Assembly (NCBI RefSeq): GCF_902506165.1
Contig: NZ_LR733817.1
Location: forward strand, 822,153 to 886,152
Origin: Bosea sp. 29B
GTDB lineage: Bacteria > Pseudomonadota > Alphaproteobacteria > Rhizobiales > Beijerinckiaceae
Direction: 5' to 3'
DNA length: 64,000 bases
In this document: in pieces, positions 37,358-44,853 of the stretch
Layout: the number at the start of each line of letters is the position of its first letter
How positions within the stretch are numbered: position 1 is the first letter of the stretch
The notes under the pieces: generated by a model
Seen by the model: only the letters and a program-made list of their open reading frames with translations
Database searches by the model: none
Told to the model about the DNA's origin: nothing
Program-made: the position numbers and the translations under genes

Positions 37358-38059
37358 TTGGACGTCGGCGCAATCTTTCAGGCGGCGTTTGCCCTGGTGG
37401 TCGGGCTCGATCCCGGCTTCCTCGGCATCGTCTTCCTGTCGTTGCGCGTCACGCTGACCGCGGTGCTAATCGCGGCGCTGATCGGCCTGCCACTCGGCGC
37501 GGCGCTGGCACTGGCGCGTTTCCCGGGCCGCTCCGCCATCATCGTTTGCCTGAACGCGCTGATGGGCCTGCCGCCGGTCGTCGCCGGGCTTGCCGTCTTC
37601 CTGCTGCTCTCGCGCTCCGGCCCGCTCGGACCGCTCGGCCTGCTGTTCACGCCGACGGCGATGATCATCGCGCAGGTGATCCTCGTCCTGCCGATCGTGA
37701 TCGCGCTGACCCGGCAGGTGATCGAGGACCTCTGGAGCGAGTACCGCGACCATCTGCGCTCGGTCGGGCTCGAAGGTCTGCGCGCCATCCCGACCCTGCT
37801 CTTCGATGGGCGCTTTGCCCTGGCGACGGCACTGCTCGCCGGCTTCGGGCGGGCCAGTGCCGAGGTCGGCGCCGTCCTGATCGTCGGCGGCAACATCGCC
37901 GGCTACACCCGCACCATGACGACGGCGATCACGCTGGAGACCTCGAAGGGTGACCTGCCGCTCGCGCTCGGCCTCGGCCTCGTCCTGCTCTCGTTGACGC
38001 TCGCTATCAACGCCATCGCCTTCGGCGCCAGCCGCATCGGCGCCCGATATGCCGGTTGA
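37358..38059 (+). CDS. tupB: Tungstate ABC transporter permease
   Basis: A 233-residue inner-membrane protein with about five or six helices. The coupling helix region FGRASAEVGAVLIVGGNIAG matches the EAA-like loop of TupB/WtpB permeases. The start is a TTG preceded by GGGAGCAGG, and tupC follows after 6 bases. With tupC and tupA it would import tungstate, used in tungsten or molybdenum cofactor enzymes. The order B-C-A differs from the more common A-B-C. Confidence 0.88.
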   Translation: MDVGAIFQAAFALVVGLDPGFLGIVFLSLRVTLTAVLIAALIGLPLGAALALARFPGRSAIIVCLNALMGLPPVVAGLAVFLLLSRSGPLGPLGLLFTPTAMIIAQVILVLPIVIALTRQVIEDLWSEYRDHLRSVGLEGLRAIPTLLFDGRFALATALLAGFGRASAEVGAVLIVGGNIAGYTRTMTTAITLETSKGDLPLALGLGLVLLSLTLAINAIAFGASRIGARYAG

Positions 38060-38065
38060 ACCGTC

Positions 38066-38788
38066 ATGCTGAGCGTAACCTCGATCCTGCCGCTCACAGT
38101 CGAGGCCGCCGCCTTCTCCGGCGACGGCAAGCTCTTGGTCGAACCCAACAGCTTCACCATCCCGGCTGGCGGCCTCACCGTGCTGCTCGGGCCGAACGGC
38201 GCCGGCAAGTCGCTGACCCTTCGCCTCTGTCATGGCTTGCTGGCGCCGAGCCGCGGCGCGGTGCGCTGGGCCGCCGGAGCCGAAGGCCGGGCCAAGCGCC
38301 ATGCCATGGTCTTCCAGAAGCCGATCATGCTGCGCCGTTCGGTCGAGGCCAATATCACCCACGCCCTCGCCGCCGCCGGTGCCAATAGCACCGAGCGCAA
38401 GGCCCGCGCGGCGCAGGCGCTGCAGCGCTTCGGCCTTGCCGAACGCGCCAGCCAGCCGGCCCGCCTGCTCTCCGGCGGCGAGCAACAGCGCCTCGCCATC
38501 GCCCGCGCCTGGGCGCTAAGGCCCGAATTGCTCTTCCTGGACGAGCCGACCTCGCAGCTCGATCCCGCCGCGACGCGCCAGATCGAGGAGCTGCTCTCCG
38601 GCCTCGTCGCCGAAGGCATCACCGTGATGATGTCGACCCATGATCTCGGCCAGGCCCGGCGCCTGGCCGACCGCGTGCTCTTCCTGCATCGCGGCCGCCT
38701 GGTCGAGGACGCGCCAGCCCGGGAGTTCTTTGCCGGCCCGCAGTCGGCCGAGGCGCGCGCCTTCCTAGCCGGCGAACTGCTCTGGTGA
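38066..38788 (+). CDS. tupC: Tungstate ABC transporter ATPase
   Basis: A 240-residue ATPase. Walker A is LLGPNGAGKSLTLR (serine and leucine after the lysine), Q-loop AMVFQKPIMLRRS, signature LLSGGEQQRLAIA, Walker B LLFLDEPTSQLD and switch histidine MMSTHDLGQARRL. It lacks the C-terminal Mop domain found on ModC, in keeping with TupC. It sits between tupB and tupA in one operon. Confidence 0.88.
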   Translation: MLSVTSILPLTVEAAAFSGDGKLLVEPNSFTIPAGGLTVLLGPNGAGKSLTLRLCHGLLAPSRGAVRWAAGAEGRAKRHAMVFQKPIMLRRSVEANITHALAAAGANSTERKARAAQALQRFGLAERASQPARLLSGGEQQRLAIARAWALRPELLFLDEPTSQLDPAATRQIEELLSGLVAEGITVMMSTHDLGQARRLADRVLFLHRGRLVEDAPAREFFAGPQSAEARAFLAGELLW

Positions 38789-38819
38789 TTCACAAAGACG
38801 ACAACAGGAGAAACGCCCG

Positions 38820-39674
38820 ATGACCGCCTTGCCCCGCCGCTCTCTCCTCGCCACCGGCCTGTTCCTCGGCCTGACCGGCATCGCGCTCGCCCAGGCACCA
38901 GCGGCCCCGAGCGGCGAACGATTCATCACCGTGGCCTCGACCACCTCGACCCAGGATTCCGGCTTGTTCAATCACATCCTGCCGCTGTTCAAGGCCAAGA
39001 CCGGCATCGAGGTCCGGGTCATCTCGCAGGGCACCGGCCAGGCGCTCGACACCGCCCGCCGCGGCGATGCCGACGTCGTCTTCGTCCACGCCAAGGCGCA
39101 GGAGCTGAAATTCGTCGAGGAGGGCTTTTCGACCGAGCGCCGCCCGGTGATGTACAACGACTTCGTCCTGATCGGTCCCAAGGGCGATCCGGCTGGCGTC
39201 GCCGGGACCAAGGACATCGTCGCAGCGCTGAAGACAATCCAGGAGAAGGCCGCGCCCTTCGTCTCGCGCGGCGACAAGTCCGGCACCCATGCCGCCGAGC
39301 TCAATCTCTGGAAGGTCGCGGGCGTCGACATTGCCGCGCAGAAAGGTCCCTGGTATCGTGAGATCGGCCAGGGCATGGGCGCGGCGCTCAACACTTCCGG
39401 CGCCATGGGCGCCTATGTCCTTTCCGACCGCGCCACCTGGATCTCGTTCAAGAACCGCGGCGATCTCGTCATTTCGGTCGAGGGCGACCAGCGCCTGTTC
39501 AACCAGTACGGCGTGATGTCGGTGAACCCGGCCAAGCACCCGCATGTGAAAGTCGCCGATGGCAAGCTCTTCGCCGATTGGCTGACCAGCCCGGAGGGCC
39601 AGAAGGCGATCGCCGACTACAAGATCGACGGCCAGCAGCTCTTCTTCCCGAACGCCGGCCAAGCGGGAGCCTGA
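38820..39674 (+). CDS. tupA: Tungstate-binding periplasmic protein
   Basis: A 284-residue protein. A signal peptide with a twin-arginine-like PRRSLLATGLFLGLTGIALA precedes the mature domain. The TupA signature ITVASTTSTQDSGLFN holds the TTTS-type oxyanion-binding loop. It continues ISQGTGQALDTARRGDADVV, SRGDKSGTHAAELNLW and YVLSDRATWISFK, all conserved in TupA. A GGAG ribosome site is upstream. A ModA-like gene begins 4 bases after its stop. Confidence 0.92.
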   Translation: MTALPRRSLLATGLFLGLTGIALAQAPAAPSGERFITVASTTSTQDSGLFNHILPLFKAKTGIEVRVISQGTGQALDTARRGDADVVFVHAKAQELKFVEEGFSTERRPVMYNDFVLIGPKGDPAGVAGTKDIVAALKTIQEKAAPFVSRGDKSGTHAAELNLWKVAGVDIAAQKGPWYREIGQGMGAALNTSGAMGAYVLSDRATWISFKNRGDLVISVEGDQRLFNQYGVMSVNPAKHPHVKVADGKLFADWLTSPEGQKAIADYKIDGQQLFFPNAGQAGA

Positions 39675-39678
39675 GCCG

Positions 39679-40497
39679 ATGCGCAGGCTCGCACTCGCCG
39701 CCTTCGTCAGCCTGTGGCCGGCGCTCGCCCCGGCGCAACAGTCCGAAAAGCCGGTGCTGCTCCATGCCGCCGGCAGCCTGAAGAACGCGCTGACCGAGGT
39801 CTCCAAGGCCTTCGAAGCCTCGGCGCGCATTCCGGTCACGACCAGCTTCCGGCCCTCCGGCCTGCTGCGCGAGGCTCTTGCCAAGGGCGAGCCGGCCGAG
39901 GTCTTCGCCTCCGCCAACATGGATCACCCGCTCGCGCTGGCGAAGGACGGCAAGGCCGGCCCGGTCGTGCTCTTCGTGCGCAACGAGACCTGCGCCTTCG
40001 CCCGTCCCGGGCTCGACGTGACCAGCAACACGCTGCTCGCGCAGATGCTTGATCCCAAGCTCAAGCTCGGCACCTCGACGCCAAAGGCCGACCCGTCCGG
40101 CGACTATGCCTGGCAGGTCTTCGCCAAGGCCGAGGCGCTGAAATCCGGAGCCAAGGCGGCGCTGGAGGCCAAGGCGCTACAACTCGTCGGCGGCCCGAAC
40201 AGCGCCCCGACCCCGCCGGACCGCAACGGCACCGGCCATCTGCTGGCGACCGGCGCCGCTGACCTTTTCCTCGGCTATTGCACCAATGCCGACCCGATCG
40301 CCCGCGAACAGCCCGGCGTCCGCATGGTCAGGTTGCCGGAAAAGCTGCTGGTCGGTGCCGATTACGGGCTGACCGTGATGAATGGCGCCTCACCGAATGC
40401 CTATCGGCTCGCCATGTTCATCCTGTCATCCGATGGACAGCGCATCTTGGCGCGGCACGGCTTCGTCGCGCCCGGCCTGCCGCGCGAAGGGAAGTGA
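39679..40497 (+). CDS. ModA-like periplasmic binding protein (first of a tandem pair)
   Basis: A 272-residue protein with a signal peptide MRRLALAAFVSLWPALAPAQ. The mature part has VLLHAAGSLKNALTEVSKAF (molybdate-binding AAGSL), then EVFASANMDHPLAL, the hinge block LGTSTPKADPSGDYAWQVF and GADYGLTVMNGASPNAYRLA. This is the molybdate-binding family, though divergent members bind other oxyanions or organic ligands. No cognate permease is separate from TupB, so it may share the TupBC channel. The next gene is a paralogue whose start overlaps its stop (GTGA). Confidence 0.82.
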   Translation: MRRLALAAFVSLWPALAPAQQSEKPVLLHAAGSLKNALTEVSKAFEASARIPVTTSFRPSGLLREALAKGEPAEVFASANMDHPLALAKDGKAGPVVLFVRNETCAFARPGLDVTSNTLLAQMLDPKLKLGTSTPKADPSGDYAWQVFAKAEALKSGAKAALEAKALQLVGGPNSAPTPPDRNGTGHLLATGAADLFLGYCTNADPIAREQPGVRMVRLPEKLLVGADYGLTVMNGASPNAYRLAMFILSSDGQRILARHGFVAPGLPREGK

Positions 40498-41258
40498 CCT
40501 TGGTTGCGCCGGCCCCGGTGAGCCTGCACGCTGCCGGCAGTCTGCGCGCGACCCTGCTCGACGTCGCCGGAGCTTTTGAGACCGAGACGGATATTTCCGT
40601 CTCGGCGCAATTCGGCGCTTCCGGCCTGCTCAAGGACCGGCTCGCGAGGGGTGAAGCCGGCGAGGTCTTCGCCTCGGCCAATCTGGAGCATCCTCAGGTG
40701 CTGACGCGCGCCGGCCTCGCCGGCCCGGCCGTGCTCTTTGCCCGCAACGAGCTCTGCGCCTTCCTGCGGCCGGGCCTGGTAGCGACGAGCGCCAATCTGC
40801 TCGAGCTGATGCTCGATCCCAAGGTCAGGCTCGGCACCTCGACGCCGAAGGCCGATCCCTCGGGCGACTACGCCTTCGCGGTCTTCGCCAGGGCGGAAGC
40901 GGTGAGGCCCGGCGCAAAAGCGGCGCTCGAAGCCAAGGCGCTGAAGCTCACCGGCGGGCCGGACTGCCTGCCGGCACCCGAAGGCCTCAACGTCTACGGT
41001 CACAAGCTGGCGAGCGGCGAGGCCGACATCTTCCTGGCCTATCGCACCAACGCCCAGCCGCTTGCCAGAGAGCAGCCGGGGATCGCGATGTTGCGGCTGC
41101 CGGACCAGCTCGCAGTCGGCGTCGATTACGGCCTGACGGTGCTGAACAGGGCCTCGCCTAACGGCTACCGGCTCGCCATGTACATCCTCTCGCTGCAGGG
41201 TCAGGCGATTCTGGCAAGGCATGGCTTCGCCACACCCGGCCTGCCGCGCGAGGGATAG
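40494..41258 (+). CDS. ModA-like paralogue without a signal peptide
   Basis: A 254-residue protein aligned along its whole length with the preceding one: VSLHAAGSLRATLLDVAGAF, EVFASANLEHPQVL, LGTSTPKADPSGDYAFAVF and GVDYGLTVLNRASPNGYRLA. The GTG at 40494 overlaps the upstream stop and has GAAGGGAA before it; a TTG at 40500 is an alternative. The mature domain begins within about seven residues of either start, so there is no export signal. An upstream in-frame extension is only the shadow of the first paralogue. It may act as a cytoplasmic molybdate store or sensor, or have lost export. Confidence 0.8.
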   Translation: MTLVAPAPVSLHAAGSLRATLLDVAGAFETETDISVSAQFGASGLLKDRLARGEAGEVFASANLEHPQVLTRAGLAGPAVLFARNELCAFLRPGLVATSANLLELMLDPKVRLGTSTPKADPSGDYAFAVFARAEAVRPGAKAALEAKALKLTGGPDCLPAPEGLNVYGHKLASGEADIFLAYRTNAQPLAREQPGIAMLRLPDQLAVGVDYGLTVLNRASPNGYRLAMYILSLQGQAILARHGFATPGLPREG

Positions 41259-41273
41259 CGGAAGGGCACCATC

Positions 41274-41753
41274 ATGGATTGGCAAGCGACCCGGCCGGGC
41301 GAGACCGAAGCGCCACTGCCCGAGCAGACCGACGCCCGGCTCGTCTTCATCGGTCGCATCCGCACGCCGTTCGCGACGCGCGACGACTGCCCGCGCCAGG
41401 GCCGGCAGGACGGGCCGATCTGCCGTGTCGAGATCGCCTCCCATTGGCAGGCTGCGCTCAGGGGCATCGAAGCCTTCGCCGAACTCGACCTGCTCTACTG
41501 GATGCACGAAGCGCGGCGCGATCTGCTCACGCAGACGCCGCGTGGCGGCAGCGCACTCGGTACCTTCGCGCTACGCTCGCCGGTCAGGCCGAACCCGATC
41601 GCATTGTCACGGGTGAAGCTGGAGGGCGTGGAAGGCGGCACTCTGCTGGTACGCGGGCTCGACTGCCTCGACGGCACTCCGCTCCTCGATATCAAGCCTT
41701 TTCGCTGCAGCCATTCGCACGGCGCCACGGAAACCTCCCATGCCGCATCCTGA
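41274..41753 (+). CDS. trmO: tRNA m6t6A37 methyltransferase-like TrmO/TsaA protein
   Basis: A 159-residue protein with the YaeB-like fold: FIGRIRTPFATRDDCPRQG, then AELDLLYWMHEARRDLL, FALRSPVRPNPIALSRVKL and LDCLDGTPLLDIKPF. These blocks bind SAM and the t6A nucleoside. Full-length E. coli TrmO is longer, so this is a single-domain member. Its ATG follows the ModA paralogue by 15 bases, and its end overlaps the next substrate-binding protein by 14 bases, which places it within the metal-transport operon. Family members outside tRNA modification are not well characterised. Confidence 0.85.
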   Translation: MDWQATRPGETEAPLPEQTDARLVFIGRIRTPFATRDDCPRQGRQDGPICRVEIASHWQAALRGIEAFAELDLLYWMHEARRDLLTQTPRGGSALGTFALRSPVRPNPIALSRVKLEGVEGGTLLVRGLDCLDGTPLLDIKPFRCSHSHGATETSHAAS

Positions 41754-42774
41754 CCGCCGCGCTGTCCTCGCCGGCCTCGGCGCGACGATCGCCGCTCCGC
41801 GCCTCGCCCGCGCCGCGACCATCCGCGACGGTGCCGGCCGCGAGGTCCCGCTTCCCGCCAAGGTCGAGCGCATCTTCCCGGCCGGGCCGCCGGCGGCGAT
41901 CCTGGTCTACACGCTCGCGCCCGATCTCCTGATCGGCTGGCCTCGCGCCAACCGGCCGGAGGAGCGCGAATTCCTGCTGCCCGGCATTGGCGATCGCCCG
42001 GAGGTCGGCCGCATCACCGGCCGCGGCAACAGCGCCAATCTCGAAGCCGTGCTGCAGGCCAGGCCCGACCTGATCATCGATTCCGGCTCGACCGGCCGCA
42101 CCTATGTCGAGCTCGCCGAGCGCGTGCAGCAGCAGACCGGCATCCCCTACGCCCTGCTCGACGGCCGCTTCGACCAGACCCCGGCGAGCTATCGCATCCT
42201 CGGCGAGCTCTCCGGCCACAGCGAGCGCGCCGAGACGCTGGCGCGCTGGTGCGAGGACAGTTTCGCCACCATCCGCGGCCGCATCGCCGCGATCCCCGCC
42301 GAGAAGCGCCCGAGCGTCTACTATGCCCGCGGTCCGCGCGGGCTGGAAACCGGGCTTGGCGGCTCGATCAATGTCGAGACGCTCTCTTTCCTCGGCGCCC
42401 GCAATGCCGCCGCCGAGCAGCAGGGCAGCGGCCTCGCTCAGGTCTCGCTCGAACAGGTGCTGGCCTGGAATCCCGACGTCATCGTCACCATAGACCTCGC
42501 CTTTGCTGAAAGCGTGCGCGGTGATCCGAACTGGGCCGGGGTCAAGGCGGTGCGCGAGGGCCGCGTCCATCTTTCGCCGAAACTGCCCTTCGGCTGGGTC
42601 GACTTTCCGCCCTCGGTGAACCGCGCGATCGGGTTGTGGTGGCTGGCCAAGCTGCTCTATCCCGCGCAATTCCCGGAGGACATCCGCAAGCTCGCCCGCG
42701 ACTTCCACACCCTGTTCTACCAGGTGACGCCGAGCGAAGCGCAGCTCGACCGCGTGCTCGCTGGACGCGGGTGA
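41740..42774 (+). CDS. FecB/BtuF-type periplasmic binding protein
   Basis: A 344-residue protein. A twin-arginine-like signal, DRRAVLAGLGATIAAPRLA, is followed by the cluster III binding fold: VERIFPAGPPAAILVYTLAP, ARPDLIIDSGSTG, SLEQVLAWNPDVIVT and LPFGWVDFPPSVNRAIGLWW. The permease and ATPase follow, separated by a palindromic repeat. The family imports siderophore-iron, cobalamin or, in the MolBCA branch, molybdate. Given the neighbours the last is possible, but the ligand is unproven. Confidence 0.82.
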   Translation: MPHPDRRAVLAGLGATIAAPRLARAATIRDGAGREVPLPAKVERIFPAGPPAAILVYTLAPDLLIGWPRANRPEEREFLLPGIGDRPEVGRITGRGNSANLEAVLQARPDLIIDSGSTGRTYVELAERVQQQTGIPYALLDGRFDQTPASYRILGELSGHSERAETLARWCEDSFATIRGRIAAIPAEKRPSVYYARGPRGLETGLGGSINVETLSFLGARNAAAEQQGSGLAQVSLEQVLAWNPDVIVTIDLAFAESVRGDPNWAGVKAVREGRVHLSPKLPFGWVDFPPSVNRAIGLWWLAKLLYPAQFPEDIRKLARDFHTLFYQVTPSEAQLDRVLAGRG

Positions 42775-42790
42775 TGTCTCAAATGATCTT

Positions 42791-42890
42791 GTCATCCCGG
42801 GCGAAGCGCAGCAGAGACCCGGGATCCATTCCTGACCCGTTCCGGAATGTATCCCGGATCGGCGCCGCTTCGCGGCTTGTCCGGGATGAC
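42791..42890. repeat. Palindromic intergenic repeat, family B variant
   Basis: Begins GTCATCCCGGG and ends TCCGGGATGAC, so it has terminal inverted repeats of about 10 bases. An inner part reads GACCCGGGATCCATTCCTGA. It lies between the binding protein and permease genes of one transporter. Related copies are at 47926-48059 and 59903-60012. Confidence 0.8.
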
Positions 42891-42931
42891 AATGTCGTGG
42901 TTCGGTGTCCCGACGAGTGCCCCCAATCGCC

Positions 42932-43942
42932 ATGACCTCCTCCCTGCGCGGCAATCTGATCGCCCTTGTCCTGCTGGCGCTCGCCGTGCTTGCCGCCTTC
43001 GCGCTCGGGCGCTTTCCGGTCGCGCCCGGCGATCTCGGTCGCCTCCTCTGGTCGCTGCTCACCGGCGAGCCCTCCGGCCTGCCGACCCAGATCGAGACCG
43101 TCGTCTGGAACATTCGCGGCCCGCGCATCCTCGCCGCGATCCTGTGCGGTTCGGCGCTCGCCATCGCCGGCTGCGCCTTCCAGGGCCTGTTCCGCAATCC
43201 GCTGGTCTCGCCCGACATCCTCGGCGCCTCCTCGGGCGCAGCGCTCGGCGCCGTCATCGGCATCTATCTCTCGCTCGGCCTCATCGGCATCCAGCTCGCT
43301 GCCTTCGCCGGCGGGCTCGTCGCGGTCGGCGCGGTCTACGCCATCGGCTCGACGATCCGGCGCGGCGATCCCGTGCTCGTGCTGGTGCTGACCGGCGTCG
43401 TCGTCGGCTCGCTGTTAGGGGCCGGCATCGGTCTGGTGAAGTACTGGGCCGACCCGTACAACCAACTACCGGCCATGACCTTTTGGCTGCTCGGCAGCCT
43501 CGCCGGCACGGCCAAGCCCGACCTCATCCCCCTGCTCGGCCCGGTCCTGATCGGCGCGGTCATCCTGCTGGCGCTGCGCTGGCGCATGAACGTGATGTCG
43601 CTGCCGGAAGAGGAAGCGCGCGCGCTCGGCCTCGCCACAGGCCCCTTGCGCATTGCCATCATCGCCGCCGCGACGCTGGTGACGGCGGCGAGCGTCGCGG
43701 CGGCCGGCATCATCGGCTGGGTCGGCCTCGTCGTGCCGCATCTCGCCCGTTTCCTCGTCGGCCCCGATTTCGGCCGGCTGCTGCCGACGGCGGCGCTGCT
43801 CGGCGGCGGCTACCTCCTCGCCATCGACACGCTGGCGCGCACCGCCGCTCCGGTCGAGACGCCGCTCGGCATTCTTACCGCCGTGATCGGCACGCCATTC
43901 TTCATCTGGCTGCTCGCCTCGGCCCGCGGAGGTTGGTCGTGA
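42932..43942 (+). CDS. FecCD-type ABC permease
   Basis: A 336-residue protein with about nine or ten hydrophobic helices. WNIRGPRILAAILCGSALAI and GCAFQGLFRNPLVSPDILGA are standard FecCD blocks, and AAAGIIGWVGLVVPHLARFL is the coupling segment. It forms the channel for the preceding binding protein. The ATG at 42932 is used; no strong ribosome site is seen because a repeat occupies the upstream DNA. It overlaps the ATPase start (GTGA). Confidence 0.9.
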   Translation: MTSSLRGNLIALVLLALAVLAAFALGRFPVAPGDLGRLLWSLLTGEPSGLPTQIETVVWNIRGPRILAAILCGSALAIAGCAFQGLFRNPLVSPDILGASSGAALGAVIGIYLSLGLIGIQLAAFAGGLVAVGAVYAIGSTIRRGDPVLVLVLTGVVVGSLLGAGIGLVKYWADPYNQLPAMTFWLLGSLAGTAKPDLIPLLGPVLIGAVILLALRWRMNVMSLPEEEARALGLATGPLRIAIIAAATLVTAASVAAAGIIGWVGLVVPHLARFLVGPDFGRLLPTAALLGGGYLLAIDTLARTAAPVETPLGILTAVIGTPFFIWLLASARGGWS

Positions 43943-44700
43943 GCCTCGAAGCCAGCGCCCTCGCCTATGGCTATCGCGAGCGCGAGATCGGCTGCGACAT
44001 CGCGCTCGATCTCGCCGGCGGCGAGGTGCTGGCACTGCTAGGCCCGAACGGTCACGGCAAGACCACCCTGCTCAAGACCCTGCTCGGCCTGCTGCCGGCC
44101 AAGGCGGGTTCGCTCACGCTCGACAGCCAGCCATTGGCTGCACTTTCCGTCGGCGAGCGCGCCCGCGCTCTCGCCTATGTGCCGCAGGTCCATGCCGGCA
44201 CCTTCGCCTTCTCGGTCAGCGAGGTCGTGCTGATGGGCCGCACCGCCCGCTCCAGCCTGTTCGCAGCGCCTTCGGCGCATGACCGCGAGATGGTGCAGGC
44301 TATGCTGCAGCGGCTTGGGATCACGCATCTGGCCGTGCGCCCCTACACCGAGATCTCCGGCGGCGAGCGCCAGCTCGTCATGATTGCCCGCGCACTGGCG
44401 CAGGAGCCGCGCTACGTCATCTTGGACGAGCCGACGGCGAGCCTCGATTTCGGCAATCAGGGCAAGGTGATGAACCAGATCCGCCGCCTCGCCGCCGAGG
44501 GGCTGGGCGTGCTCTTCACAACGCACGATCCCAACCAGGCGCTCCGCTATGCCGACCGGGCGCTGCTGCTGCGCGACGGCCAGGCCCTCGCCAGCGGCAA
44601 GGCGGCCGATCTGCTGACGCCGGAGCGGCTCGCCACGCTCTACGGCGTCGCGATCGAGACCGTCAGAGGCGACGGAAAGCTCGCCTTCCTGCCCGGCTGA
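43939..44700 (+). CDS. FecE-type ABC ATPase
   Basis: A 253-residue ATPase. Walker A LLGPNGHGKTTLLK, Q-loop LAYVPQVHAGTFAFS, signature EISGGERQLVMIA, Walker B YVILDEPTASLD and switch FTTHDPNQALRY are all present. The GTG start at 43939 overlaps the permease stop and is preceded by GGAGG at a 7-base spacing. It drives the FecCD-type importer. Confidence 0.9.
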   Translation: MSLEASALAYGYREREIGCDIALDLAGGEVLALLGPNGHGKTTLLKTLLGLLPAKAGSLTLDSQPLAALSVGERARALAYVPQVHAGTFAFSVSEVVLMGRTARSSLFAAPSAHDREMVQAMLQRLGITHLAVRPYTEISGGERQLVMIARALAQEPRYVILDEPTASLDFGNQGKVMNQIRRLAAEGLGVLFTTHDPNQALRYADRALLLRDGQALASGKAADLLTPERLATLYGVAIETVRGDGKLAFLPG

Positions 44701-44853
44701 GCAACCGGCGTGCGCAAGCGCCGATCCCGTCACAATCTCCTGATCCCATTTACCTACGGTCAGAACATGGCATGTGATCGTGGCGGCGCCGGCGGACGTA
44801 CCGCTTTCGGCAGCATGATCGGCCGGCCTATGCGATGCCTTGGGGGATAGTGA

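Noticed and set aside
40278..40493. Upstream extension of the second ModA-like gene that could have hidden a signal peptide
   Set aside because: The sequence is an Arg-rich out-of-frame reading of the first paralogue and is not hydrophobic.
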